From positions 41,752,761 through 41,816,760 of the forward strand of contig JAKCOZ010000003.1 of assembly GCA_022605955.1 (NCBI GenBank): a stretch of 64,000 nucleotides of DNA, given 5' to 3'. The translations under genes and the position numbers were made by a program. Under the pieces are notes generated by a model. That model was given only the letters and a program-made list of their open reading frames with translations, did no database searches and was not told the origin of the DNA. Below are positions 24,365 to 36,187 of the stretch, piece by piece; position 1 is the stretch's first letter; each line of letters opens with the position of its first letter. The stretch is from Rallus limicola (taxonomy: Eukaryota; Chordata; Aves; Gruiformes; Rallidae).

Positions 24365-25060
24365 CATCAAATCACACAGAATCACAGACTGGGTGAGGTT
24401 GGAAGGCAGCTCTGGAGGTCATCTTGCCCAACCTTCTGCTTAAACTTTTAGAATCGATTGCCCATATCCAGATGGCTTTTGAAGATCTCCAAGGAGGGAG
24501 ACTCCATCATCTCACTGGGTGACTTGTGCCAGTTCTCTGTCACCCTCACAGTGAAAAAATGTTTCCTGATGTTCAGAGGGAATTATCCATGTTTCAGGTA
24601 GTGCTCACTCTCCTGTCACTGGGCACTGCTGGAAAGATCCTTGCTCTGATGTCTTTTCAGGACTTTATTTACAATGATGAGATGTCCTCTGAGCCTTCTC
24701 TTCTCTGGACTGAACAGTATCACTCCAGTCTATCCTCACTAGAGGAATGTCCCAGACCCATAACTGGTGGTCTGTTGCTGGACTCTCCTCAGTATGCCCA
24801 TATCTCCCTTGTAAAAGGGAGGCCTGAGAGGGATCCAGCACTCCAGGTGTGGCCTCACCTAGAGAGGAGAGGGGAAGGATGACTGCCCTTGTCCTGTTGG
24901 CAGCTTTCCTCCCAATGCAGCCCAGGACATAATCAGCCCTTTTTGTGGCAAGGGCTTGTTGCTGGCTTATATTCAATCTGGTGTCCATCATGACTTCCAG
25001 GCTTTTTTCTACAAACCTGCTTTTGAGCTGGTTGACTCCGAGCCTGTTCCAGTACACAGA
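24365..25060 (-). mobile_element. CR1 LINE, 5'-truncated
   Basis: The plus strand starts with ACAGAATCACAGACT and a GGTTGGAAGG block, the antisense CR1 3' end, and continues through antisense C-terminal ORF2 sequence. On the minus strand an open piece at 24,665-25,057 carries CR1-like text: a 'RLNISQQQALATKRADYVLGCIG' segment equivalent to the usual [10 protein letters not shown]...ANGIL block. It is more diverged than the 14 kb and 36 kb copies and belongs to another subfamily. About 0.7 kb remains. Confidence 0.88.
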
Positions 25061-27350
25061 ATTATTCCATATATAGCTATGAAGAAAACCAGGTCTTGCA
25101 ATAGCAGTAGCTACCTTTAAGGCACATTGCAGACCCAGTTTGCCTTCAGATGTGTGTTAGGACTGCTAACTGCAGCTTCCAGGATGTTGGAGAGAGCTTC
25201 TGAGTCCACCAGATTGGGGAAATCACCACGTCTCAATGTGCAAATGAAGGATCACAGACTTTCTGCAGAGCAGCACATGCTCAGGTGTTAGCATTTTGAC
25301 TGGGATTTTTGAATCCAGCGTTGAGGTACACCATAGACCTAGACACTTCAACTGGCTGTCCTGCATGCCTGAGAATGCTATGAACTTATCAAATCCCTGC
25401 ATGGCCAAACTATCTTCTTGACATTGTTTGGCTCTCATGGTGCTGTCCAGAAGAAATATAAGTCTAATCTCTAAGGTAAAAGATGCAGGGAACTGGGCTC
25501 TTCAGTGGTTCTTGCAAAACTCAGAGCTTCTTATTCTGTGTGGATACTTAGAGTAATGTAAGCTTAACAGGTCTCAGAGCTTGGCAGGATTGCTTCAAAT
25601 TTCGGACAAGCCAGTTTGAATACTGACATGGACAGTAACTTTGGGCAAGGATACACATCCCTTATCCAGATGTCTTTCATTTGAGAAACCCTCCTCAAAG
25701 GTCCACTTGCTCCTCATCTCCGTTATTTCCAAGAGCTAGCACCCTTACAAGCATCCCTACTCTAAGGATCATAAACTTTCCTGGAAGACTGAAAATCTGC
25801 TGCACCTCAGACTGCTACCCTGGGCTGCTAGTTTTATATCACAAGACAGTGTGGAGGCTAAATAGTAGAAAAGGGAAGGCCACATCCTAGGAAGAGGTCA
25901 AAGTTGTTTAGTCTCTGCTGGTGCTGACACACAGGCTGCCTGGTCCTTCTCTTTCCAAGAGACTGGTGCTACACCATGCTGTGTCCATCCTATTCCTACA
26001 AATCTTGGCTATTTCAGGTTTCCAGGGTGACTGGAAGGGCACAAATGACATATCGATGAAAAGATGAACAAGTCAGGCCCAGAAGTTCTACCCTCAGCAT
26101 GATGCATGTCTCTCCCTTGTGTTCTTATACAAGCAACATTCTCCACTTCACTCTCTGAAGTTTTAAAATCCCTGCTACTCCACGCCAGCCATTCCTAAAA
26201 CAGTACACAGGGCACAGTCTCCCTTCATCCTCCTATTCAAAGACGTCCATAACAATGTGAATGGACCACCTTGGAAATGGAGACCTCTTCAAGGAGAAAG
26301 AGTCCAAAAAGAGGATCTGGAGGGAAGAACATGGCATACTTTTATTCAGTACAGGAAAGTAGCTCAACACAGCTCCTGTGTCCAGGTTTCTGTCAGTATC
26401 ATCACCATGCTCTGCAAGGGCCTGGCATAAACAGGAGAAGTACAAGAGGGCATGTCGTGATGCTGGAGTTAGGAATTCATCTGCAAGCACATGGCAAGAA
26501 AATAAGAATTTTATACATGAAACTAGGGACAGAAGACCAGGTTGTCTATAGAGAAGGCTTGTCACAAGGATCACGTATGGAGGTAAGACCTTGAGACAGG
26601 AAAGAATACAACTTCAAACAACTGGGGCTGCTCACCACCTCTGTGCTGCAGAGAATTAAATTTACCACACTCAGTATAGAATCAGAAACATAAACAATGT
26701 TGAAAGTTGGTGGATGGTCTAGAAAAATTATCTGCTGCATGGAAAGGATAGGGATGTGAAAACTACATAAAACAGCTACAAATTTAACGTGATCAAAGCT
26801 GGATGGTGTGCTTAAAAGTTTGAGAGCTTTTTTTGTGTAGATCTAGCGAATGTCATTCTACAAACAGGAATTTATTCCAATTTATGTCCCAAGAGAAAGC
26901 ATTGCCATTAAAGTTCAGCAGCAAAGGTTTCTAGCAAGACCTCTCAGAATAATTAGAAGTTGAGAAGCATTAAAATAAGAAACTCTTGATGCATAAAAGG
27001 AAGGAGAGATTGATCAACAGCCTCAAAGTGCATCCATGGGAAGTCTGATCATAGCAAGCTCTCTGAGCTGACAAAGGCATAGGCCCTTTGGGCAGAACCT
27101 GGAAGCTGAATTGAGGTAAATTTGATCTAGAAGTGGGATGTAAGATTTTAAAGAGACAGCTGATATCACAACCATTGGGATGGTCCAAGAAACAATGTGC
27201 TTTTCTTTAAGTAAACATATTGAACTTCAAGGAGTGAATACTGCTAAATACTGTGTCCTGCTATGCCAAACATAAAATTAGGTGACCACTTATGGCTACT
27301 CAAGCCTGAGAGCATGTATTTGCAGCTCTTTTTCTTCGTGAAGGCTGAGG
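25061..27350. other. Unique non-coding sequence
   Basis: No recognised gene. Facing open frames at 26,233-26,594 occur on both strands and have no recognisable domain. The left edge of the adjacent provirus LTR sets the right boundary. Confidence 0.5.
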
Positions 27351-27728
27351 TATTGCCCTGGTTTAGGCCCAGCTAGCAGCTGAGCACTCAATGGCTTCTT
27401 GCTCACCCCTCCCCCACAGTGGGATGGGGAGAAGAAGAAAAAAAAAAAAGTAAAACTTGTGTATTGGGATAAGGACAGTTTACTGGGTCAGTAAGGGAGA
27501 GGGAAATAACAACAAGAGTTATCATAGAATATACAAAGCAGGTGATACACAATGCAGTTTGCTCACCCAGTCAGACACCTTCCGCAAGCTGCCACTCCTT
27601 CCCAGCCAGCCCTCTGTATATGCTGAACATGATGTTACACAGTATGGAATACCCCTTTGGGTATTTCGGGTCACCTGTCCTGGCTTTGTCCCCTCCCTGC
27701 TTCCTCTATCCCTGCCAAAAGCCAGGGC
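27351..27728 (-). repeat. 3' LTR of the ERV-L provirus
   Basis: It shares a long co-linear stretch with 33,334-33,728: CCCAGCT at the start, a GATGGGGAGAAGAA block, AAACTTGTGT(A/G)TTGGGATAA, GACAGTTTACTGG, GAGAGGGAAATAACAACA and CTATCCCTG near the far end. The terminal TG is degraded to TA on the plus strand at 27,351. The inner end near 27,728 is approximate. The two LTRs differ by many substitutions and small indels, so the insertion is old. Confidence 0.8.
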
Positions 27729-28345
27729 GTTATCCACCCCTTATACTACCTGCATCATTCCCAGATCTTACACTGTCCTATTAATCATCACCACTTTTCC
27801 TGCCTTTGATATATACATATAGACACGCACATACATATATGTGTATATACATATACACACAGAGATAAATTATTCCTTTACTCTATGGGCCATTCTTCTA
27901 AAATATTCATTGAGTTCATTTCATCCCTCACCCTTGGCTACATCTGTCACAATGGTCTTTCAGGCCAGGAGTGATTGTGTGTGCTGCATCCAGAGCTCGT
28001 GGCTGGTATATCTGGTGTGACCCCTGCCCATGGTCTGCAGGTTGAATATGTTGATTTTGAAAGAAGTTTCTGCATGCTAGTTGCTGCAGTCAGTTCTATT
28101 TCCATCACTGCTGCATTTTGCATGCACTCCGTTTCATCCTTCACTAATTTGGGAGATTCTTACTGTAATACCACTGAGAGAGCTTATAGCCATTGTAGTA
28201 GTGATGACATACAAAGGCAGAGTTATTTAGCTATTAGCATCATACTATTGAATTCTTGGTTATTCTCATCCAAAATCAAATCCCCTTGAGGTGCACTTTG
28301 GACTTCCCCATTCTTCTGCATCACCCATCAAGTACACCCAGGTCC
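27729..28345 (-). other. ERV-L 3' internal segment, no env recognised
   Basis: This segment sits between the integrase end and the 3' LTR. No envelope-like frame (signal peptide, cleavage site, fusion peptide or membrane anchor) is legible on the minus strand, as expected for ERV-L elements, which usually lack env. A TA/CA-rich microsatellite lies at 27,809-27,862. Confidence 0.55.
27809..27862 (+). repeat. Imperfect (TA/CA)n microsatellite
   Basis: Alternating TA, CA and GT steps include the near-palindrome ATACATATATGTGTAT. It lies inside the provirus 3' segment, so it arose or expanded after insertion. Confidence 0.85.
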
Positions 28346-29090
28346 TTGAGAAAAAGCAGTCCCATGAATAGGTTTGCTTTTGCCTGAAGCAGGTCTAACC
28401 CAGACTGCCTTCCCCAATATATCCTCTTGTGCACTATGGGGACTTTATCCCATTCTACGTTACATAGAAGTCTTGATTGGCCACGACCAGTCCGTTGGTA
28501 GACCCCCTAGTGTTGAGTAACTGGATGGACATTGCTAAATGTGTATCCCAATGTTTGAGGGTCACACCAGGCATTAATCTCAATGTAGTCTTCATCAGCC
28601 CACTGTATCACTTGCTTTTCCTGGGGGATGGTGCCTGGTAGGGGACGTGATACACCCACTCAATGCTCTGTGGCCCAGGTGTCCATGAGGGTGCTTGGGA
28701 AATATGTCCTGTTGTTTGAGTCACTGTTTTCTGGGGTGCCAAATCACCACCAGAATTGTTTTTCAAAGCCCAGGACAGTGTTCTGGGCTATGACATGGGG
28801 CACATCCAGTGGTTGCTTCCACCATTGTAAGCACCCAGCACTTGAGTGTGAAGATTTTTAGGAGTGTGATTATCATCAATCTGCCAGGCCTCCCCATATT
28901 TGTATTTCAGCCATTGCTCTCCTCACCAGAGAGGCTTTAACAGCTTGGCTTGCTTGATTTCAGCACATGTCCCACATTTGTGGACAACCTGTGAGATGGC
29001 ATCCACAGTCAAGTCCACCCTTTGATCACGAGCCCATCTTTATGTGGCACATCTTCCTTGGTTGGGCCACACAGCTATAAATCACCTTTA
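28346..29090 (-). pseudogene. pol: ERV-L integrase remnant, catalytic residues altered
   Basis: Integrase inserts viral DNA into the host genome. On the minus strand the zinc-finger CxxC pair is readable at 28,965-28,976 and the first catalytic Asp (in AWQID) at 28,875-28,877. The position of the second catalytic Asp now reads Asn (28,714-28,716), with Gly to Arg two residues on. The catalytic Glu position now reads Lys (28,611-28,613), followed directly by a stop (28,608-28,610). The first and second catalytic positions are no longer in phase, and another stop plus a small deletion lies between the second and third. It aligns throughout with the fragment at 49,986-50,735. Confidence 0.85.
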
Positions 29091-30150
29091 TGTTGCCAGT
29101 CCAAATCCACCTGAGCAACTCCAGTCTTAGCAGCCTGATCCACTGCTCATTGTTTTGATGTCCTTGGTAGTCCGATTCTTGGATATGTGGGCATCTACAT
29201 GACATACTTTTACAAACAGCTTCTCTAGCTGGGCAACAGTGTCTTGCCACAATGGAGCAGCCCATATGGGTTTCCCCCTGCACTGCCAGTTGCTCTGCTT
29301 CAATTGCTGTAACCACCCCCCACAGGACAATGGCCACCATCCAGGAGTCTGTGTGGAGGCAGAGCATCAGGCACTTTTCTTGTTCAGCAATGTCTAAAGC
29401 CAGCTGGATGTCTTTCACCCACAAAATGGCTTGATTCAGCTTTTCCTTCAGCATCTTCTGCTACTTTTCATGTAGGACTCCATACAGCAGCCTTCCATCT
29501 CTGATGCTTTCTTACAAGGCAAGAGCACCCATCAGTGAACAAGGCATATTGTTTCCTATTCTCTGGCAGTTTATTGTGTGGTGGGGCTTCTTCAGCACGT
29601 TACCTCTTCTTTTGGCAACATTCTCAAATGTTTGCCTTCTGGCCAGTCCATGATCACCTCCACAATTCCTGAGCGACTGGGATTTCCTATTTGAGCCGAT
29701 TGTGTGATCAGTGTGACTCACTTGCTCCACATAGCATCGGTGGCATGGTGTGTAGAAGGGACCCTCTCTTTGAACATCCAGCCCAGCACCAGCAGTCAAG
29801 GTGCCAGAAGGAGCTGGGCTTCAGTACCAACCACATCTAAAGCAGCTCAAACAGCTTCATATGCTGCCAATTTCTCCTTTTCAGTTGGCGTGTAGCAGCC
29901 TTGGATCCTCTGTATCCACGGCTCCAAACCCCCAGGGGCCAACCTCAAGTCTCCCCTGGTGCTTTCTGCCAGAGACTCCAAGTAAGGACATTCCACCAGG
30001 CTGTGGTGTAGTGGTGTAGAGCACATTTCTTAGATCTGGCTCTGCCTGGACGGGTGCAAGGTCTACTGCATGGACTACTGCCTGTTTGATTTGTTCAAAG
30101 GCAATGTTTGTTGCCTTTGTTGCTCAAGGTCCTATTCAAAATCCTTCTTC
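29091..30150 (-). pseudogene. pol: ERV-L connection and RNase H remnant
   Basis: RNase H removes the RNA strand during reverse transcription. On the minus strand a TDG motif with its catalytic Asp is visible at 29,531-29,533, and a second Asp in an HTDSW block at 29,347-29,349. Upstream, a connection-region block near 29,870-30,115 (starting AFEQIKQAV) is readable. The longest uninterrupted stretch is about 29,026-29,454. Frame changes separate the blocks. Confidence 0.75.
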
Positions 30151-30880
30151 TTCTGGGTTACCTGATAAGGAAGGTTTACAATGAGACTGTAATCTTCCAA
30201 AATACTGCATCTATGTTTCCTTTTTGCTAGTTGGAGGAGACATAGCTGGTATTTGATTGATCACATCCATCAATATCAGATGATTCTCATCCTTCCATTA
30301 TATTCTTAAAAACTGTACACCCTGTGTGTGTCCCCCTTGGCCTTAATTCATCTTATGGAAAAAACAGCTTTCAGAAGGATGGATTTTTCACTATTTTCAT
30401 CCCTTTATCAAAACCTTCTACACTGATGTCATCTATGTATTGCAAGTGTTCTGGAGCTTCACACTGTTCCAGGACAGACTAGATCAGCCTATGACAGATG
30501 GTGGGGCTGTGTTTCCAGCCCTGGGTCAGTTGATTACAGGTGTTCTGGGTGCCCCTCCAAGTGAAAGAAAACCATGGCCTGCACTGTGTCACCAAAGTTA
30601 ACCAGAAAAATGCATTAGCAATATCAATTTTGTTATACCACTTGGCTGCCTTTGACTCCACTTTGTAACAAAGTTCCAGCATGCTCGGCATGGCAACACC
30701 CATGGGCAGTGTGACTTCAGTCAGACCATGATAATCTACTGTCAGTATCCACTCTCCATTGGACTGTATGGGCTGGATGGGACTGTTAAAGGGTGAACGA
30801 GTTCTGCTGATCACTCCCTCACTCTCCAGTTGATGAATCAGCTTCTGGGTGGGAATCAGCAAATGTCATTGGTACAAATT
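30151..30880 (-). pseudogene. pol: ERV-L reverse transcriptase remnant
   Basis: On the minus strand an open stretch at 30,862-30,479 encodes the fingers/palm region of a retroviral reverse transcriptase. Blocks are SPFNSPIQPIQ, LTVDYHGL, an IDIANAFF segment containing the first catalytic Asp, and HSPTICH near its end. The frame is closed by TAG next to 30,479. The polymerase box YIDD lies just beyond, at 30,428-30,439. The order and wording fit ERV-L pol better than gamma- or alpharetroviruses. Confidence 0.88.
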
Positions 30881-30883
30881 GCC

Positions 30884-31300
30884 CTAGAGCACCATTGTGG
30901 TCGAGACTGGCTTCTGTTGTTCTTCAACCCTCAGTACCACGACAGAAGGGTCCTCTGAAAGACTGTGTAATTTAGACAATTTCCTCCATCTCCAAGGCAG
31001 CCATAAGCCAAAAACCCACTGGTACCCTTTTGAGTCCTTGAAATACTTTTTCCTGAGGCAGACTATGCCCAGGATGCACAGATCCTCTGGGGCAGTCACA
31101 ATGGGGTGCTTCTGCCTCTCATTCCCGGTTAAAGTGACTTTGGCCTCCAGTTCAGTTAGCTGTTTGGATCCCCTGTCACTCCAGAAATACTGATGGGTTC
31201 TTCCCCTTCATAGCTTGATGGCATTAGGAGACACTGCACCAATGTCCACTAGAGGATTATACTGCTGGGGCTCTGACGTGTCAGGCCATTGAATCCACAC
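30884..31300 (-). pseudogene. pol: ERV-L aspartic protease remnant
   Basis: The retroviral protease cuts the gag-pol polyprotein. On the minus strand a PLVDIGA motif is readable, with the catalytic Asp codon at 31,244-31,246. The usual D-T/S-G triad is D-I-G here, so the residue after the Asp is atypical. About 55 residues further on, a C-ILGI-like block and a 'YFKD-KGY' segment follow (about 30,990-31,080), as in ERV-L proteases. A stop (TGA) occurs a few codons after the active-site motif. Confidence 0.75.
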
Positions 31301-33300
31301 AGTCCAATAAACCTGTCTGTCCCTTTCCTCTACCTGGTTGGAGACAGGCACCCTCTAATCCTGGTAATTTTATTAATTACTCACTTCTTGAAAAAATGAC
31401 TTAGAAATACCTTTCAGATGATCATAAAGTATGAGTAGGCCTTCCATTCAGTCTGGGGAACTGCCTGCTGGAATCCGGAGCAGTATTTTTCCTGAAGAAT
31501 CCCCTTTTGTGATTGTTTTTCCTTGAAGCTCACATACTTATGCCTCTAGAGTCAAGGTAGGTTTTCCATCCCATTTACTCATGAAGACCACAGGGTGTCT
31601 TGTGTTGTGTACCTCTACAACCTCTCTTTTGAGCAGAACACTTACACCTAATAGCTGAGATACTGGTCCATATATTTGGGAACAGTACATCTTCTCTTTG
31701 AGTTTCTGGACCTTCTGGGACAGTTTCTGATAGCCAAGATGAAGGAGGAAAAGAGACTTTCTTCATATTTCCAGAGCTGTCCACCCATTTCATCCACCAT
31801 TGGCACCCATTCATCTTTCCAGTCTATTACTGCCAGTGAGTTAGTGTATGATGATGGTGCACTCTATATAAAATTTTGCCACATGGCTTGCATAGATTGG
31901 ACTTTTGCTGTGTCTGTGGGTAACTGCATATTTTCTGGGTTATGAACAATTTCCTGCACAGCTAATTCCCTTAGGTAGTGGATATTTCTCTCCATGGTGG
32001 TCCACTTGCCTGGCTGACAGACAGCATCTTCACTACAGGTATAGTTTTCCCTCATGCTTGAAACAAGTCACCTCCAGAGGCTGAGAGCTTGTGTCTCTTT
32101 TGCAATCATTTTGTCAATGCCCCTTTCCCTAGACAGGGATCCCAGCTGCTTGGCCTCTCTACCCTCTAATTCTGGGCTACTGACCCCTTATCTCAGCAGT
32201 CAGGTAATGATGTGCTCACCTGGATGTTGGCTGAAATATTTTTGCTTCTCTCATTGCTCACTCAGGTATAGGGGTCAGGTGATGCTCTCTGCTTCTGCAT
32301 CTTCCTCCTCATGATGGCCATGGTGTGTTGTCACCCCTTCCTAAGTGAACTGATTTTTTATGTCTATTTCTTCTTCTGTGTAGGGGCAACTGATACCAGC
32401 ATTGGTTGTTTTTTCAGATCATCTGCAGTGTCTTTAAGCAAGTAACTGACTTATGTCAGTGCCCATCACCCGGGCTGAGAAACCACAGTTCCTGTTTCAG
32501 GGGATGGAGCAGCGCCAGTGGCTGTGTGTCTGTTTTCCCTCTTTCCCCTGAGAGTGCTGCCTACTATCGAGCAGTGTTTGCTAGATGCTGACCAGGGACA
32601 CACCAATGCAGTAAGTTGTGCCTCTGTGTAACAGCCACAACATTTACCTTTCAAATAATCTGTCACTTTATCAGGATCTTCTAGTTGTTCAGGCCAGAAG
32701 TTCCAAAGCATTGGAGGTCAGAAGTTCTCCAGATACTTGCCCATAACCTCCCACATGCTATGCCACTCCTAACTCTCCAGCCTCAGGATGGTATTCTTAA
32801 AACAATTTTCTAATCCTAAACCAGTCTCAGAACACATTCAGGAGACATAAAAATAGGACCTTGCTGGCTTGAACATCCCTAAGATATTAAAAATTCTCCA
32901 AAGCTGTTGTAACCAGGCTGAAGGAAAAGGGAGATGAAAGTCTGGAAAAAAAGTATTTCCCCCTCACTCTGTCTTCCCCATAGATTAGGTGTAATTATTA
33001 ATCAATTCTGACAGACATCATCTGAGATACAGACATGACAGCAGTGCCCCATACAAATGCCAGCTTAACCTCATGGCCAGTGATGTGGTCTTATGACAAG
33101 TCAGTATTACACTATGAAACACCAGGAGAATCCCAATCCCTCTCCCAGAGGTGATGAACAGGGAATACATACAGCAAGTACAGGTTTACATAACACAACC
33201 ATGTGAACAAACAAAACTCCATTGCAACCAGCAACTCTTTACCTAATACACTAAATTCATATAACAACTTTGTTTAAACACGCTTTGGTCAAATATGTTG
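31301..33300 (-). pseudogene. gag: ERV-L gag remnant
   Basis: Gag forms the particle core. This 2-kb stretch lies between the primer binding site and the protease, where gag belongs. Short minus-strand frames are left: 32,055-31,864, with an ERNIHYLRELAVQEIV block recalling ERV-L gag; 32,711-32,466; and 31,814-31,575. They lie in different phases with stops between them. Precise domain limits cannot be given. Confidence 0.6.
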
Positions 33301-33307
33301 CTACCTC

Positions 33308-33325
33308 AACCCATGTTGGGCACCA
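33308..33325 (-). other. Primer binding site, lysine-tRNA-like
   Basis: Read on the minus strand, these 18 bases start TGG and match the classical Lys(1,2) tRNA primer binding site at 14 of 18 positions. Two of the four differences are transitions at its CpG sites, as expected from CpG decay. It lies 8 bases inside the 5' LTR. This fixes the element's orientation independently of the coding blocks. Confidence 0.65.
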
Positions 33326-33333
33326 AAGAGGAA

Positions 33334-33728
33334 TGTTGTGATTTATCCCCAGCTGGCACCTATGTACCATGTGGCCACTGACTCACCCCTTCTCCATGCG
33401 ATGGGGAGAAGAATTGGAAGGAAAGGGTAAAACTTGTGTGTTGGGATAAAGACAGTTTACTGGAACAGCAAAAGGAGAGGGAAATAACAACAGGATTTAT
33501 CACAGAATGTACAAGGCAGGTGATACAAAATGGAATCTTCTCACCCTGCTGGACACCCAGATCATCCCTGGAGCTCCTGCTTATCTCTAGCCAGCCCCTT
33601 TGTAATGTTAAATATGATGTCATGTGGTATTGAATACCTCTTTGGCTACTTTGGGTCACCTGTCCTTGTTGTGTCTCTTTGCAGTTTCTTGTGGAAATTA
33701 ATTCTATCCCTGTCAAAAAACCAGCACA
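33334..33728 (-). repeat. 5' LTR of the ERV-L provirus
   Basis: On the plus strand it begins TGTTGTGATTTATCCCCAGC and ends near CCAGCACA, giving the TG...CA ends expected of an LTR. It matches 27,351-27,728 in order over most of its length. The promoter for proviral RNA would lie here, but no convincing TATA box or polyadenylation signal could be assigned. Confidence 0.8.
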
Positions 33729-36187
33729 GGTGTGAAACTGGTATTCTGACCACAGTTTTTCAGACCAAATGTTCCTTGATAACACTGGAGTTCTACTAAT
33801 TCTTATTTTTCCCCATGCTAAATTGACATCCCACAAGTAAATAATTTGAACCCAATGTTCAATGGATGGAAGCAACAGTATAGTAATGATTTTATTTCCC
33901 AGTAAAACTCTGGGAATTGAGATCCCATATCAGCTGGTTCTGGAACAGCTAATCTTATACCAATATCCCCAATGAGTCTCGGTGCATGAAAAGCCATTTT
34001 ACAGGTTCTAGTTTTCCCATTGAAACATTCCAACAGATCAATTTTTAGACTTTTCTTCATCTTTTATGCTTTCCCCCAACAAATTTCATTAGAATTGCTT
34101 AGTTTTGATGAACTGGCACTTTCAGTTAGAGCAGACAGTTCTGTTCGAGACCATTCACAGAAAATGTAAGGTGAAATCTAAGGTGAAAGAGCAAGCAGGT
34201 AACAGTCAATATTACCAGCAGGAATTCAGAGTATGTGGAAGCAGATGTCCAAGATGCCCAAGAACTCTCTTCAGTCTTAGAAGATTATAAAGAAGTGGAC
34301 TGAGCAGTTTTTCTCACAAAAAAACCCCACATTTTACATTGTGCTCCTAAACCCTTTGAGCATGGCCTGCTATGTTTCTGAGGTCTGAAATATGGTTTGG
34401 AGCAGGAAAACATGCACAACTGGATGGACTGCATCAGTGCCTTCAAAACGTACTGGCCAAGTCTCAGGTTTTCATAGCTTTCAGTGCTCCAGGCACTGGT
34501 CTAATGGTGAACAAGGACATTCACAATGCCAAATCACTCAGTTGACCCAGGAATGGAGACTACTAGGGCATCTAGGGTAGAGCTCCAGTACATGGTTTTG
34601 CAGACTAACACATGACATGCTTGCTCAGCAAGGGTTCAAGTTGTGTCTTAACAATACAGAAACCTCTTATCCTCCCTCCTGCCACTATATCATTTCATCC
34701 AAGACCAGAAGCCTTTCCACTGTTGCTCTTTCCATATCCTAGGACAGGCTACACCATTTTATCTGGTGGCAATGGTGTCCTGTATCTTGAACAGCTCTTT
34801 CTCATCTGCGTATTTCTCAGCATCTTTACTGCTAAACATGTTTTCTCCAAGACTTCATTTTGCTGGGTAAGGCAAGCCAAGTAATCCTTGATACTTCCAC
34901 TGAAATTGTTTCCCAAATGTTGTCAGTTTTCTACGCTTTTCAGAAGGATGCTTCACCTGTCCCTTGTATGATGGTGCCATTATTCCTCTAAATTGTCTGG
35001 AAATTACTCCATTGGTGGACAACGCAGTAAGCAGAATGTACTGAAGGGAGTGACACGTTCAATAGAAAAAGTGTGACTCCGTGGCATTGCAGACACAGTT
35101 ATGTCTCCCAGGAAGCTTTAACCTCCAGATTTTACATCAGCTGAGCTAACACTAGACATTGTTTTCTGTGCTGCAGGATGTCCAGAGACCTAAAGCCCCT
35201 TCAAGGCTATTCCTTCCCCCTCCCCTTCTAAACATATGATCCTGACTCCACTGGGACTGAATCTGCCACATCTTCCCAAGTCTCTGGAAGATGGAGGGGC
35301 CAAGAAAAGGCTCAAGAAATGTGAGGAAAAAGGAAGAGTTTCAGTGAGGACACAGTCTGAGTGCACTGAGACTAGGAATTGCTGAAGATTCTGCTCTTTG
35401 TAGCCCATGGAGTAGCTCAGTGTTTGGAAAAATTAATTAAAATGTCTGAAAAGCAAAATCATACTACCAGTAAAAATTTCTGATGAAACTATATAAAAAG
35501 TCTTTGTGCTTAGCAGGAGGAATGATATCGTTACATGGAGTGGGCTACATGAAGTGGTGAATTTTCAGAAGATGGTTCATTGTCTGAGCCAGACACCAGG
35601 CAAGACAGGTTTAGCTCCCTGTTTCTTCTAAAATGTCAACAAGTCCAAACTCTGTTCAGTTCTTATCCATAAAATGGAAGTGACAGCATAGACCAGCCTC
35701 CCTGCAAGAATAGGAGTACAGAAGCATCAAGATCTCCTTTGATATTACAGAAAGGAGTAGGGAGGGGAAATCAAAGAACCTTTGATAAGCAGGAAATAAA
35801 AATGATCCCCCATCCCTGCCCTTTGGAGTCATGAGGAGTCAGTCTGTTGGGTATATTACATACAAGGTCTGAACCAAATCTTTCGGAGAAATTCAAAACA
35901 GCAGAGCTCTGGTTTCTTTTGAAGAAGAAAATAGTTTTGTTTCCTCCTGTATGCCAATGAAAAAACACTTGATTTTGGATTCATGCCTCAGTTTACTGAT
36001 GCCACAAGGATGATGCAGTCCTAAACCCCATGGCTATTAGCCTGTGTTATCCATATCTGCTATTAGAACTGGCCAAGATTGAGGAATTTTCTTTGCAAAA
36101 AACTAAGTTTAACCTTTGCCAACAGAAATCTCGCTTTCTATTTGCACCTTACATTTTCTGTTGAAAAGCTCTAAGCCTTTAGGAAAC
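33729..36187. other. Unique non-coding sequence
   Basis: No recognised gene or mobile element. Open frames such as 34,612-34,884 plus and 33,818-34,060 minus are short and without recognisable domains. Confidence 0.5.

Larger units (their letters stand above)
27351..33728 (-). mobile_element. ERV-L-like (class III) endogenous retrovirus, degraded provirus
   Basis: About 6.4 kb lying on the minus strand between two related LTRs. Read on the minus strand the order is LTR, primer binding site, gag remnant, aspartic protease, reverse transcriptase with a YIDD box, RNase H, integrase, a short segment without env, and LTR. Class III assignment rests on the reverse transcriptase text, which includes the block ending HSPTICH that is typical of ERV-L pol. 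It also rests on the lack of an env-like frame. Every coding part carries stops, frameshifts or altered catalytic residues, so the copy is inactive. No convincing target-site duplication is visible at the ends as I placed them. Confidence 0.88.

Noticed and set aside
26233..26594. Facing open frames of about 110 codons on both strands
   Set aside because: Overlapping frames on opposite strands with no domain and no splice context.
27340..33740. Target-site duplication flanking the provirus
   Set aside because: The bases next to the two LTR ends, as placed, do not match over 4-6 positions. The ends are diverged and the left TG is mutated, so no duplication can be claimed.
33729..34060. Possible extension of the provirus beyond the right LTR
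   Set aside because: The sequence right of 33,728 has no counterpart next to the left LTR and shows no retroviral block.
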